Made by a program: the position numbers and the translations under genes
Shown: one piece after another, positions 26,371 to 38,260 of the stretch
Layout: the number at the start of each line of letters is the position of its first letter
Position numbering within the stretch: the first letter of the stretch is position 1
Notes under the pieces: generated by a model
What the model saw: only the letters and a program-made list of their open reading frames with translations
Databases searched by the model: none
Told to the model about the DNA's origin: nothing
Origin: Kryptolebias marmoratus
Lineage: Eukaryota; Chordata; Actinopteri; Cyprinodontiformes; Rivulidae
Assembly (NCBI RefSeq): GCF_001649575.2
Contig: NC_051440.1
Span: 15,617,130-15,681,129 of the forward strand
Direction of reading: 5' to 3'
Length of the DNA stretch: 64,000 bases

Positions 26371-27372
26371 GCATTCATCTTGAATTGTTTTTTTTGTTGT
26401 TGTTGTTTTGAAGGATGTGTAGTCACTTCTTTTTACTTAAAATAATGAACAGTTTTGTTTATTTTGTTCAATAATTGAATACAGATTTATTAAATATAAC
26501 AAATGTTATCTTGGTTTTAACAGCTGAAAGCTATAAAATTGATATTTTATTAACTGGTTGTCAATATTTATAAAGATTATTGTTTACTGTGCAGAACTAG
26601 TTGGACACAAGAAATTTGGTATACTTCACTGTTGGCAAAAAGCAATATTTGGGTCAGGAAGGACGAAACACGAAGCTAGGTAGTTGTACAAAAAAATAAA
26701 AAATAAAAAATGGAACCCCAGGCAATGGGACACTGCAGACAGATGCCTCATGGTGAGATTTGTTTGAACGCTGCACACTCATATTCTCTCCCCTACCTTC
26801 ACACTCTTGAGTTTGTCTGCCACATCACAAGACTGAGAAGCTGCTTTCCTTGTTGCCAGTGAGAGCCAGCGAGGCATGTAAGGACGTGCTGCGAGCACCA
26901 CTGGCTGGAAACTAACCGGGACTGAACATACACGACAAACAAACCCAGAGTTTAATGAAACAGCCAGAGCTGATAAGAGTGACACGATAGGTGAGCGAGT
27001 GAGCGGGTGAATGAAAGCTCGCTCTCACATGGAACCACTGAGCTGAAAATGGTGTTGAGAGTTGAGACATGCCAGAGCTCAAGGAGGGGGGGGGTGAGTG
27101 AGGACTCAGAAAAGTCGACCTCGTGCTAATCCCTTGTTTCTTGGTGATATTTAGCTAACGGTTTATTCATTTTCAAACAGAAAGTGAACAAGTTTGTGAA
27201 AAAAACAACAACAACAAAACAATTAATTGAATTAAACAAAGTTAAACCTGTTTTCCTCAACTCTAGAAGTCTAACTTTCCCTGCCTTTTGAGCTGCAGAA
27301 TGAAGGCAAGTTTATTTTTCACAGTGAAGAGATTTTTTATTCTTAAAAATAGTCCTTGTGTTAAAAATATTG
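26371..27372. other. AT-rich noncoding stretch
   Basis: It may include the 5' part of the transposon relic just to the left, but no terminal inverted repeat was found. A GTT-type run lies at about 26387-26410, and a G9 run near 27086-27095. No gene is seen. Confidence 0.4.
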
Positions 27373-27790
27373 GCTCTGGGTGTTTTTGTTTTATTCTGTT
27401 TCCTTTATTTTCTTGTGATTCATGCGTTTATCCCCCATGTTTAATATATGTTCTTGTATTGTTCTGCTCCCTTCGCCCTCTGAGTTCCCTGCGCCACTAT
27501 CCACCTGCCCTCAGCTCAGTAGTTTTCAAGCCATTCTGCCACGCCCACCTTACCTGTTCCCCATTACCTGCTAGTCTCAGCTGTTGTTAATCTTCCACTC
27601 ACCCTCAGCCTTCTATATTCAGTCTCTGGTCCTTTTCTTGCCCCTGGTTGATTGTTGCTCACATGCCCTGTCTGGTTCTTGTTGCTTTCTCCATGTTTTG
27701 CTTCCATGCCAGCATTTTGTTTTCATAAAAGAAACATTTTAGTTTTGCCTTGAGCTCCTTGTTTCAGTCTGCATTCTGGGACCCAATCCA
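27373..27790 (+). mobile_element. interspersed repeat, family A, copy 1
   Basis: Its core at 27536-27623 matches the reverse complement of 47505-47594 at about 80 of 90 positions, with nearly all differences being C/T transitions. Weaker similarity extends left to about 27376. The 3' part contains CATAAAAGAAACATTTTAG and then TCTGCATTCTGGGACCCAATC, close to the CTGCATTTGGGTCC-type tails common on fish retroelement-derived repeats. The class (LINE 3' end or LTR relic) is undecided. The 100-codon frame across it is a repeat shadow. Confidence 0.7.
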
Positions 27791-29090
27791 CCTACAAACC
27801 TGATAAATATAGCTTTGAGTGGAAATGTGTCTGCTCTGATCCTCACCCTTTAACACAAGTTGTAAAAAACAAGCGCACCAGAAACATTTGGAAAAAGCAA
27901 CAAACAACTTTATCGGCCAATACAAGGCTGGATGACTCAACAAAATCTTAATTCGGTTAGAAACACTTGAGAATGACATGGTGGGTCTCCCCAGCTGTCT
28001 CTGAATGTTAAAAAGATTAAAAATAAAGGCAAACTGAGGTGTTTGGCCATCTTTTTTAGACAGAGTTTTCTTGAAATTAAAGAAGAAGAGGAAGATAGAA
28101 CCTGTAGTGTAGTTGTTAGATGAATGGTTTTATAATAAAAGTTTTGAAAGACGCAAGCTGTAGGAAGAACACAGGTGCGCTTCTGCTTCAGTCATTAAAA
28201 TGCGTGTGGGAACAGGTTTCAGCTCCAAACAAGATCTGATCTATCTTCGTTTTGGAAATGGTACAACTGGGGAGTTTACAAAATAAAGGACATACATCTA
28301 AACCTGCATGACCACAAAAATAAATGAAAAATAATAGTTAAATAAGAAAGCTAACAGCTGAGCTGCATAGTACTGGAAAAAATGGGATTATTTATGAATA
28401 TTGCAATGATGACTTTCATTGTAATAAATCTAGGTTTTGCTCACTCCTCTTTTTCAGTTTTGTTGTAAAGATGGTCACAGGACGTTTGGTGTTATTCATC
28501 ATATCAACCTCTATCACCTGAATCAGATGTGGGCATTGTGGACAAATATACCATGTGACTGCAAATCTTGAATGCATGGCTCTGATTAGGATTTACTGCC
28601 CTCCAAGCACTCCTTAGTAATTTGATATTGCACACACTGGTATTGCAGTGATGATAAATGGTCAATATAAGATTTATATTTTAACTGCATTAGGATTTTT
28701 CTCCTAAATATAATCTTATAATTATGCAAACATAATTTTTTTTTTTTTTTTTTTTGGCATGTACAACAAAGGCATGGAAAGTAATCATTCAACTAATTCC
28801 ATATAATTTTGTTTACCGACTAAGTACAATGCAAAAAATAATGAACATGTCCTTTTTATTATGTTATTGTTCCGTAAAAATAATATGTTTCAGTTTTTTT
28901 TTTTTCATCACTTGAGAACTACTTAGCCCTGGTTGCCTAATGGCTTTATTAAGGTCTTAACTTGTGTGATAAGTTGTAACATTCAGGTGATCATTAAATA
29001 AAATCTCTTATCAGGTTGTTCACTTGTGCAGGAATTAAGCGGTACTTTGGTAAAGAACATTTTCACCTCAGACTTTAATTAATATTAAAG
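27791..29090. other. AT-rich noncoding stretch with a T20 run
   Basis: A 20-base T run lies at 28736-28755 and another T run at about 28894-28905. No gene is recognised. Confidence 0.5.
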
Positions 29091-29580
29091 AAGTGGCAAA
29101 ACAATAGCCCCACTGCATTTGAAATCTTCACCCCTGGGTGCCCTCATTTGGAGTGCCGTGCATATCTCCGTGCTGCACCGGTCTAATCTATGGCATGTTG
29201 GCGTGACCAGGTGAAAAGTAGCGTTAATTCTATATTGGAGCTGGGCATGTGTTGAGAGCGGAAGAGACAGGTAGAGCATGCCATGGGAGTTAGCGTGTGA
29301 CCTGACAGAGGATTGGCAGGCGGGGTGTTAATTGGAAAGGTGCACCAGCCCATTTGTGCTGGCCATCCCACCGCAGAAGACATTGTACCTATTTTTTGAC
29401 TCCCAAGACAAGCTGTTCTAATCTGAATACAGCCAATGAAATGATGTGTTTCTCAGCTGCCACATGACTTTCCCCAGACGGCGGGGGAGTCCATGCATCA
29501 TAAGGTACAGCCTATCTCAGCTTAAATGGATTATTTTGAATATTTAAAGCTGATGGGCAAAAACTTCTAGCCGTTTAGGA
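29091..29580. promoter_or_regulatory. candidate conserved noncoding island
   Basis: Nearly 490 bp of complex, CpG-retaining sequence with GTGTTAATTGG (TTAATTG core, about 29328), AGCCAATGAAATG (CCAAT-type, about 29432) and AGGTGAAAAGTAGCG words. It is flanked by AT-rich DNA. Two short minus-strand frames overlap with no domain. Enhancer function is inferred. Confidence 0.35.
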
Positions 29581-29977
29581 AGAAGTTTTGGCTGCTGGCA
29601 ACAAGTTTCTTCCGTCATTATTTAATGAAGTCAGAGACGTCTGTGAAGTGATAATGATCAGATAGTTAATAAATGAGCAGTAATTGTGCCGTCAGTAATG
29701 TTGAACGTAAAGTTAATAAAGAAAAGACATTTTGTCATTATTGTCATGTCTTAAAGTTGTCTCGAAAGACTGAAAGCACAAGACAAAAAACACCCAAACA
29801 AACTGGCCTTTCAGCAGTACAATTAGCAAGGTGGGGAGGACTTCACAACTGACATCAAACTAATTAAACTAATTTACAGTGTTTGCTGTGTTATAACTAA
29901 AGTACTGATGGTTAAGAACATGTAAATATGGAAGTAAAAAGAGACATATTTGAGTGTATTTATTATACTGATGTATT

Positions 29978-30120
29978 AGATGTGTGGCTTGGTAAATGAG
30001 CAAATGACTGTCTATAATAGGGTTGCTGGTTCAATTCTAACTTCTCATAATACATATCACACTCCAGGACTCTCTTGAAAAATAATTTAGCTCAAAGAGA
30101 CATTCCTTGTGAAACAAAGG
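29978..30120 (+). mobile_element. degenerate tRNA-derived SINE head
   Basis: An A-box-like TGGCTTGGTAAATGAGC at 29985-30001 is followed by a B-box-like GGTTCAATTCT at 30028-30038. The 43-nt spacing is the normal spacing in tRNAs, and the GGGTTGCTGGTTC context is typical of tRNA-derived SINE promoters in fish. The 5' and 3' acceptor-stem segments pair only partly and no intact tRNA is present, so this is not called a functional tRNA. The SINE body to about 30120 is too decayed to classify. Confidence 0.45.
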
Positions 30121-31780
30121 TTTAGACACCTTTTGAACCACATTTTATACTTTGTACAACTCTGTCATTTGTTTGTCAGTAAGATGGAGCAGAAATTAGC
30201 AGAATGTGATAATGTTTAGTGCTGGAGCAAAGAATGAACATTTTTAAGTCTCCTCTCAGAATGTTCTTCTAGTTTTACAACAGTAACTATTACAGCCTTT
30301 ATGGGATGATTGCGTCTGCGAGTAAAGCATAAAAAAGTCTGAGGTAAACAACAAAACCTACATTACAAATTTGATACGAGCTAAAACAGAAAACGTGTAA
30401 GGCAACTTCTGTCATTTCTAATAACCTCGTACTCCTAAATAAAGTTTCTTAAAAACTGATAAAAGTAGGATTTAGTTAGACAAAACTTAAGTTATCACAG
30501 CTAGAAAGCATTTGTTGACCAATCAACAAACACCTAATTTTTGATGTGAACAAAGTAGTGGTCCAATTCAGTTTAGGCTGGTTTCACAATGTAGCATGTT
30601 TTGGTAGCACAACAAATCTTCATCCACATGCTAACCACATTTGTAGCTCTCAATATTTCTGAAGTAGATGATATGTTGACACCAAAGCAGCGATTCAAAA
30701 TAAAGTTTTGCTTTCTTACTGATTCCCAGACCTCTTCATTGATTAAGAATCAAAGCGCATGCATCAAACTAATGGTTCTGGACAGTCTAAAGACTTCTGG
30801 GAGAAACTCAGTGAATCCAGTGTTAAACATGGAGCCATGTTGTTGTTAGTTCAATTAACAAATTCCATTCCCAGATGCTTGTTCTGTGTGTCCAGTCTGA
30901 ACAGGCTGTAGCTGTTTGATGCTTTGTATTCTGAGAAGCCAGTCAAATATAAATGTGGCAATGACTCAAGCAGTGTTTTAGTTTGACACTGGGTAAGGTG
31001 AGTTAGACTTAAAAAAATGTGGCAAAGATAGTAACAATTTATACCTTATAATAAAAAAGATGTTATTCTTTGTCATGGTTTACTGCAAAGTAAAACATGT
31101 GCAAATAAATATCCCACACTAACTCTGTGCTGTATTTTGCTTTGTGCGTGAAAATGAACATTTTCACATTGCTAGCAGCACAGAGCAGTCATGCCTGCTT
31201 TTATTTCAATGTGAATGCTTCTAATACAGCAAAGGGTATACATAACCTTTAATTTAACCTTAGCCATTGTGCTCCATGCAGGCCAGGCGTTCTATTGTTC
31301 AAGATGCTGCATCTTATTTTTTTAATAAGCAAAAAGGATTAAATTAAACCACACGCAGGCCAAATGAAATGAGGATTTCTGGATGCATTCATACAAAATG
31401 TGTCTGGAAAAGATAATTCCACCTAATGGCAGGAATTTAAAGAAGTTGGCTGATGCTTTTGTTCTAACTTGGATTACTTTTTTTATGATTTTCCTGCTGC
31501 CATAATTTGATTAAAAATGTGAAGAAACTAAACATTAACACAAAGCCTTTCTTTCATTTCAACACTAGTGATAAAATTTTGATAAAATAGCAAGATTTTC
31601 TGCACTCAAAGCAGAACTAAATATTAATCTTTGCATTTTATTGTTTTTTTTGTCATTATTCTTGTTATTGCCATCAGAAGTGCTAAACACTTTTGCAGTT
31701 TCCTGTCCGAATAAAGATCCCCATCAGCCTGAGTTAGAGGCTGGTGTAAGCTGTCAGATTTGCGGGTGATATCTCAATTA
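30121..31780. other. AT-rich noncoding stretch
   Basis: No recognised gene or repeat. The 82-codon frame at 30601-30849 starts at a non-ATG codon and is not credible. Confidence 0.45.
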
Positions 31781-31783
31781 GGC

Positions 31784-31804
31784 AAAAAAAAAAAAAAAAA
31801 AAAA
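31784..31804. repeat. A21 homopolymer
   Basis: Twenty-one A residues. The sequence upstream does not resemble a retroposon I recognise. Confidence 0.9.
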
Positions 31805-32379
31805 GTAAAATCTATTGAATATGGGGGTGTGAGAGGGTATTTCCAAGCTCCGGGGCTTTAAAATGGAAACAAGAATGTGTTCGGTCAGCTTGAACAGCGC
31901 AGGATTTTAGGGAGGACTAGTCCTTTGTGACACATGCAGCATAGACATAATGAATTATATTATAATTACAAAGCGCAGTCAGTAGAAGTGGACAATATAG
32001 ATATTTGGCCAGGGGGGGTGGAGTGTGCTGTTCCACAGAGACTGAGCCACTCCAGACTGCATTTCTATTCAGATGACTTTAACTTAGACAAATCTCAATA
32101 TTGATGAATGGGGGCTTTGTTCTGAAAATAAAAACATTTGAACAAGGACGCCTCATCTTCTCATACGCCGGGGCCACAAAAACTGTTTTAACCACATCCT
32201 AAGGAAAATTTGATCTGCTTCAGGCATTTAATCTTTGTAAAAATATGACTTTGTTTGACTGATTTAGCTGATTTGCTCTCGATTATTAATTTCCCAATGA
32301 AATTTACACAAACTCTTATAGGAAACACAAAACTTCTTGTTTCTGATTATTTAAAAAATGTGGATAATACAAATGCAAA
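31805..32379. other. mixed noncoding stretch
   Basis: A somewhat complex patch (31820-32060) contains a 12-bp palindrome AGGACTAGTCCT at 31913-31924. Then AT-rich DNA. No gene is seen. Confidence 0.35.
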
Positions 32380-32780
32380 CAAGCAATATCGGAGCATTGT
32401 TTTCCTGGAGACCACTGGTTTGTGCTTTGGAGCGTGCTCTGTGTGTGTGTGTGAGAGAGAGATGCTGCAGGAATTGTATTGTGTGGGCAAAGCAGAGCAA
32501 GCAGAGCGAGCAGAGGGGAGGGAAGCTGGCAGTGACTGAGAAGATGAGGATTTGACGGCAAGGTGACAAAGAGTTCAAACAAAATGAGGCTTGTAGATTA
32601 GCAGCACTCCCCTCAGTGACAGGTGTCATCTCTTGGGGCAGTCTGTCATTCTGCCTGCTGCCACTCTTTATATCATATGAGAAGAGCGAGAAGGAGGGAG
32701 AGGAGGAGAGGCAGCAGCACTTGTACCTCACCAGGCAATGTCCACCCTGCTGTACCTGTCAGCTCCCAAAATTAAAACCT
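32380..32780. other. mixed stretch with GT/GA run and purine-rich patch
   Basis: A GT run followed by GA spans about 32440-32463. GAGCAAGCAGAGCGAGCAGAG words follow at about 32494-32514, and a GAGAAG/GGAGGAG patch at 32680-32715. The 126-codon minus-strand frame is largely serine- and leucine-rich translation of these purine-rich patches. Confidence 0.4.
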
Positions 32781-33900
32781 GGGTGGAAAGGAGGAAGTCA
32801 ACAAACATTACGCAAATGTTTATTTACCTTCCAAGTCATTTTCTTTCATTTCAGTGAGACAAGATGCAACATATGTGTGTTTATTTTTCTTATTGAGCAG
32901 ATAAAATGAAATCTGCTGACTTCCTTTCATAGACCACTTTTTACTAAAGGGTATTTTATAATCTACTGAATCTGATTGTACTGTTTAATAAATTAATTGA
33001 ATTGGATTTATTCCTTTTTTAGACAGTGCTTTGACATTTTATGAATTGGTGGTATAGGCTATATAAATAAACTGAACAAAATAAAAAATATATATTGTGT
33101 GCTTTTAATGCCTGTTGTAATGCATAGTTTTTTTTATAATATAATTATTTTTATTATTATTTTTAAGTGATGGGTTCCATCACCTAAAAACAATAAACAA
33201 AAATAATTGAAATGTATTTTTAAATGCTGCCAAACAATGGGGAAATAATTAATATCATTCAATGCCATAATTTACACAACATACCAAATGTTTGAAGCCG
33301 TTCTTTCATTTAGTTTTATTTTTTGAATAACCAGTTCAGAAAAAATAAATATTTTTTGCTAACAAATCTGCTTTATATTTTATTTTTATTTTATTTTCCC
33401 CTTTAGAATAAAACTCTATAACAACTTAAGACCAAAAACATTTTTTTTTATTTTTCAGTAAAGGACTTAATCAAAGCAAGCATGGTTAGGATTAATGAAT
33501 GACTTAAATATTCGCCTTTTTTTTTTCAATTTTTGTCATAACAATAAAAACGTGCAACCATATGTCTGAATGTATAAGTTTAACATAAAGTTTTAATTCC
33601 AGCAATTTAAAAAATGTCTTTGTTTTATTTAAATTTTATTTTAGTTGCCTAGTGTATCTATAAAATGACCACACTAATTTCAAATTTTACATCTAATCTT
33701 TTAAAGATTTTCCATTATCAACATTTTCTATTTGTCTAAATACATTTTTCTGACTACTTCCCCGTCTTTCCCAGTAAACATTTACAGCCAGAACAGGCAG
33801 CACTGGGAGCAAGAACAGAGAGACAGAGAGTATTGTTCTTTTGTAAAGAGTCACTTTAGTTTTGCCCAAACCCTTTAACAAGCCTGCGATAGAGGAAGGT
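32781..33900. other. very AT-rich noncoding block
   Basis: From about 32930 to 33720 the DNA is very AT-rich with many A and T runs, of the kind called matrix-attachment-like. No gene or recognised repeat is seen. Confidence 0.5.
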
Positions 33901-34839
33901 ATTAACTAAAGCTCGGAGGGAGCCAGCTCCCGTCATCCCGGTGACACGCAGACTGAGACCTGCTGCTCTCTGCACCAGGACTGCAGCCATCTGCTCCACA
34001 GATTGCACTCAAACACACACACAGCGAGCGCTGCTGCCTCCCCTCTGGGTGAGGGAGTCACCAGAGGGTCAGCTAGACTTCTCCAGGACTTTCTCCCTTA
34101 GATTTTTCACTGCTTTCACTTGCATATGTTGTTTATGGTTGCCAAGCAACTCAACCAAAAATTAAAAAAAAAAAAAAAAAAAAATCACAATCTGCACACA
34201 CTGACAAACTGTGAATCTACAGCGAGTCGGAGGGAGAGACTACACAAAAATATGGAATTAGAGAGGAGGGAAAAAACAGGAGACATATTCTGATGTTTGT
34301 TTTTGACAGATGAGGGATGCCCCCTATTGACTTTGTCAGGGAAGATAGAAATAGGGGGTAGAGAGTGTAAAACCAGAGAGCAGTCGAGACTACAAGACGT
34401 GAAGAGAAATAACCCGTGTGTCACTGTTCTCACAGTGGGAATGGGGTCCTTAAGAATATATGGACAAGAGAAAGACTCGGATGACCAATATACATTAAGG
34501 TTTTAAAATATTCATTGCATAGGTTGGAAGGGAAAGAAGGTTATGAGCGTATTTGGCAGCCTCCCAAATGGAAAAATTCTCTCTGAATAGCAAGCAGGTT
34601 ACATAAAATCAGACCTCTAATGAAAACGAAGATGAGTTGTAGCTGGTTATATCGTCACAGGGCAATTTTCTGCAACCTTGAAGAGAATCAATTACAAATT
34701 TATCATAGCAATAATTCAAAGTTAGAAGAGAAGAACACACATCATTAAAAATGTTTAAACTCATGTTCTGATTTTTTTTTAATGTTTAGTTGAAATGAAT
34801 TTCCTGATAAAGGCAAAAAAAAAAAAATTAAACAATTTC
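33901..34839. other. noncoding stretch with A21 homopolymer
   Basis: A mixed GC-richer patch at 33910-34110, then A21 at 34164-34184 and A12 near 34816. A GATGCCCCCTATTGAC word at 34316-34331 loosely resembles a CTCF core. No gene is recognised. Confidence 0.4.
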
Positions 34840-35260
34840 ACACACTTGCGGCATGACGGCATCTGTGCCCTGCGCATTGAAAAACAAGTCATATGCCTCG
34901 CAGTGCCTCTCTGGTCTGTGAACCGGTGTCCGTTGGGGAAATCAAGCACCCTGGGCACAGTTGTGTTGGAGTGAGTAATGAGGCAGGCTTTCCACGATGG
35001 CTGATAGAGGCTCCCATTAACAGCCACGCTTCAGGGTATTCTCTGTCTCTGTGTTGTGGAATGGAAATGAGATCTGATAGAACCGTGTATAATTTGTTGT
35101 CACATCAAAGTGACACTTATTAGCTTTATTTCCTTATCAATGTTACATCTACAGTACCTCTGGGTAAATATTTCAGAAGTGCAGAGAGGAGCTGCTGGCC
35201 TGCTTTTGTTATGTGGCTTCTAAGCAGCAACTTTCAGGGAGTTTTGCTGCTCTTTAACTG
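34840..35260. promoter_or_regulatory. candidate conserved noncoding island
   Basis: About 420 bp of complex sequence with CpGs (34850-34945, 34990-35035) and no simple repeats. It contains CTCCCATTAACAGCC and TCAAAGTGACAC words. Short frames on both strands overlap without domains. Inferred enhancer. Confidence 0.35.
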
Positions 35261-35537
35261 GATGTAGAACTGCGTAAAGTCTAATGTCGAGCTTTTTAAT
35301 TTGGTTTTCAGTGAGTTCTGTACTTCACACCACAAATGGTTATTCTGAATCTAATGGTTCAGATGACTTTATAAGGACAAGTTTTGAGCATTTTCTTTTT
35401 TATTGCTGCTGTTTTTCTTTATTCTGTTTTTTTTTCATTGAGGTTGATAATCTTATTACTAATATCATCCTGCAATATGTAAAGGTTTTTGTTTCTGCAT
35501 TGGGTTTTTGATATATTTTATTCATCCGTCTTCACTC
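35261..35537. other. AT-rich noncoding stretch
   Basis: T-rich sequence. The phenylalanine-rich frame is composition driven. Nothing recognisable. Confidence 0.4.
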
Positions 35538-35551
35538 TCACACAAACACAC

Positions 35552-35585
<34 letters not shown>
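35538..35585. repeat. CA run followed by (TG)n microsatellite
   Basis: CACACAAACACAC at about 35538-35551 is directly followed by about 16 TG units at 35553-35585. The two parts are complementary, so the locus can fold into a hairpin as well as adopt Z-DNA. Confidence 0.9.
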
Positions 35586-35589
<4 letters not shown>

Positions 35590-36119
35590 CATTAATCTCA
35601 AAGCTATCCTGAAGTGGATTATTGTGAATTCATCCAACATCCCTCTTCATATCTTTGCGACTTTGAATTGGGGATATTGCTGGATGGACCACTATCAGAG
35701 CCAAATTATTTCCACAAGTCCAACAGAGGACTGAGCTTCGAAGGGCTGTATTTTACCATTGCATCTATAGATGTGCAGCATTATAGCTCGTGAGTGGCAC
35801 CTCATTTCACACAGCCTAATGGCTTGACACTGAGATCACACCAGGGATCCAGGCAGGGGAGCTTCCTCTCCTTTTTTTTTTGGCCTGTTTTATAAAATAC
35901 AAGGATTAGGGTTGATTGAAAGTCAAAGTCTGCTGTAGTATATAGCACTGCGGTAGTTTAAATGAAAATTTTCTTTGTTGATTACTTAATTCTACAAATG
36001 ATACACAGGCAAATGTCATTTCACTGTGTTTCAAACAAATTCTGCAGGCTCAATGTGCTATAAAAATGTGACAAGTCAACAATAAAACTCAGATATGACT
36101 CCTTTTCCTGACATCAAAA
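35586..36119. other. noncoding stretch
   Basis: Mixed composition with a moderately complex patch at 35590-35850. No gene is recognised. Confidence 0.35.
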
Positions 36120-36600
36120 ATTGCCCCGGTCTGCAGCAGCCCTGTGATATTTAACTGATTAAGATAGAGCAAAGCAGACACCACGGCACAGTCAACTCTT
36201 CGCCGAACTTATCTCACTCGCCTGAATGTGACAGACAGTGCAGCCCTCCAGCTTTAGTTGTCATACACCAGCGACCAGTCAGAGCTCGTCAGGTTGCATG
36301 ATTGTATAATTGTGTTGTGACACCTTGAACCCGCCGGTGGTGTATAACCACGTTAATTTTCTGATAGCACACCGTGGGCCGTAAGAATCAGAGTTATGAT
36401 GGGTGTAATTTGTGCCTGCGATGGCAGACTGAAAGGAGCGGGGTCACCGGCAGGATAAATACAAATTAAAATTGATGCAGGTCTCATTTCTGCTTGACCA
36501 GTTTGTGTTGGGAGGCTGCGGAGAGTTAGGAATGGTGCGCTTGTCATTTATGCCATTTGGTCTTCCATTTCAACTCAGGGCCCAGAGGCAAGAACTCCAA
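36120..36600. promoter_or_regulatory. candidate conserved noncoding island
   Basis: About 480 bp of complex, CpG-retaining sequence with a MEIS-type TGACAG at 36229-36234, CACGTTAATTTTC near 36349 and AATTAAAATTGATG near 36466. Minus-strand frames have no domain. Inferred enhancer; conservation untested. Confidence 0.35.
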
Positions 36601-37540
36601 ATAAAATGTACCTGCTCAAAGATGTGCTGCTGAATCACAAGCTTGATGATAAAACCCAAAAGCATAAAAAAACCCTCTTTTTTTAATATAAAAATAACAA
36701 ATTTATGGCAATGCATTAAGACGATACTGTAATGTAATATATCTCAGCTGTGTTAGCACAGTTTTTAAGGGTGTTTTTTTTTTTCTCTGATTTTAGTTAA
36801 TTGAGGAAGTCAAATGGAGTTTTCTTGGTAAATGCTTTCATTTAAACGGGTCTTAGCAAATTTGCCTGAATTCCCGTCATATGAGTTAGACGGCTTAGTG
36901 AAACAAAAACTTTAAGTAACTTTGTGTTACTTTAGTTAGTCTTGTTGAACGAATGTAAAGCAATCAAAATGAAACAACAGGACCAATACAATTAAACCTG
37001 AAAAAAAAAACAACATATATTGCTTCATTTAACAAGTAAATTAAAATTGGTTTAATCAATCCATTTAGGTTGGGAACCAACATCAGACAGCCTTAAAAGA
37101 ATATGTTAACCCAACCCAATTACGTTAAAACAACAGAATTGACTAATTTTGTGAGAAATCAACATATCTGCATGGAAAAATGCCAAGCATGTTTTTTTAT
37201 TTATTTTCAGTGAGTAACTTTTAAATGTTAGATTTACATACAGCCAGTAAAAATAAATCCTGTTTTTGTTATTCAAACATATTTTTATTCATTAAAGTTC
37301 ATTAAACATGTGAATTGGTTGTTTTTTTTAGCGTTAGCATTCACAAATTGACAACATCACATGTAAAACATCTGTAATCTCAAATTATATGTAAAAAATC
37401 AATAAAAATAAAGAATTAAACACATCAGAGAGCTGAAATTTTTATTTGTCTATATCAAAATTATTCTACTATTAGTTGTTGTTTCTGAGTACACGAGTTT
37501 CCGTATGTGTGTGTACAGGTGTGTGTGTTGTATGTCCAGG
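36601..37540. other. AT-rich noncoding stretch, possible old repeat
   Basis: At 36908-36937 an imperfect 12-bp inverted repeat (AAGTAAC / GTTACTT core, 5-nt loop) lies in sequence with repeated TTTAA and AATTAA words, which could be a decayed small transposon. No family can be named. No gene is seen. Confidence 0.35.
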
Positions 37541-37899
37541 AAAGGTAAAAGAGGCATCCTCCTGAACTCCTGTCACAGCTTCTCTGACAGCGAGTTCAAG
37601 AGCTCTTCATTACAGCCTCTGCGCATCTGAGGGAGAAGAGAAACAATGCTTAGAGCCCGCCGCACATAACCTTTCCATTCAATCAGCAGTTCAAACTGTC
37701 TCCCTCCACTGCAAATCATTCTGTTTCTGGCCAGTCAAGTGCAGCGCAGAGTCAAAAAGCCTCCTATCAAAAACGGATAAAAATACCTTCCACCGAATTG
37801 ACCGGCAGGCAGGAGCCCACGTCATCTGAAATAAAAACCTGCCACTGCAGAGTGATCGAAAAAGAAATATGCAAATAGAAATTATCACATTTTAACTCA
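37541..37899. other. small complex noncoding patch
   Basis: A plus-strand open stretch from about 37545 to a TGA near 37628 is preceded by an AG acceptor-like site after TATGTCCAG, but it is only some 25 codons long and unrecognised. The rest is mixed noncoding DNA. Confidence 0.25.
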
Positions 37900-38260
37900 T
37901 ACCTATACATTACCTATCACTGTGTGAAATATGTATATCAGCAAGGATATGTGGTAACAGCCTGACAGCACAATGCCGACATCAAACAAAGGCTCGTCAG
38001 TAATGTTTCACACAAATCCACTGATATAATAATTATACTATCCCCCGTCCTTAGTGGAGGTTGATTGTTCTTGCTGTGAGCTAACACACTTAATTGTAGT
38101 ATGCAAATGAGAGCAATTACAAAGCTTTTAGGTGAAGAGATGACAGCTGAGGTTGGTTTTATTGGGGGGCCTCACCCAAACAGTTGTCATGGAAACCACA
38201 TAGAATAACTGTCAAACAGATATAATCTCAGGATATGTTAAGAAAGCGGGCCTCCTCTGT
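37900..38260. promoter_or_regulatory. candidate conserved noncoding island with a POU octamer
   Basis: Complex sequence with a perfect octamer ATGCAAAT at 38101-38108, followed closely by GAGCAATTAC (homeodomain core) and preceded by ACTTAATTG. CpGs are retained near 37975-37995 and 38045. This cluster is typical of neural enhancers bound by POU/SOX/homeodomain factors; the role here is inferred. Confidence 0.38.

Noticed and set aside
34316..34331. CTCF-like core GATGCCCCCTATTGAC
   Set aside because: It departs from the consensus at several positions, and a 64-kb window is expected to hold such near matches by chance.
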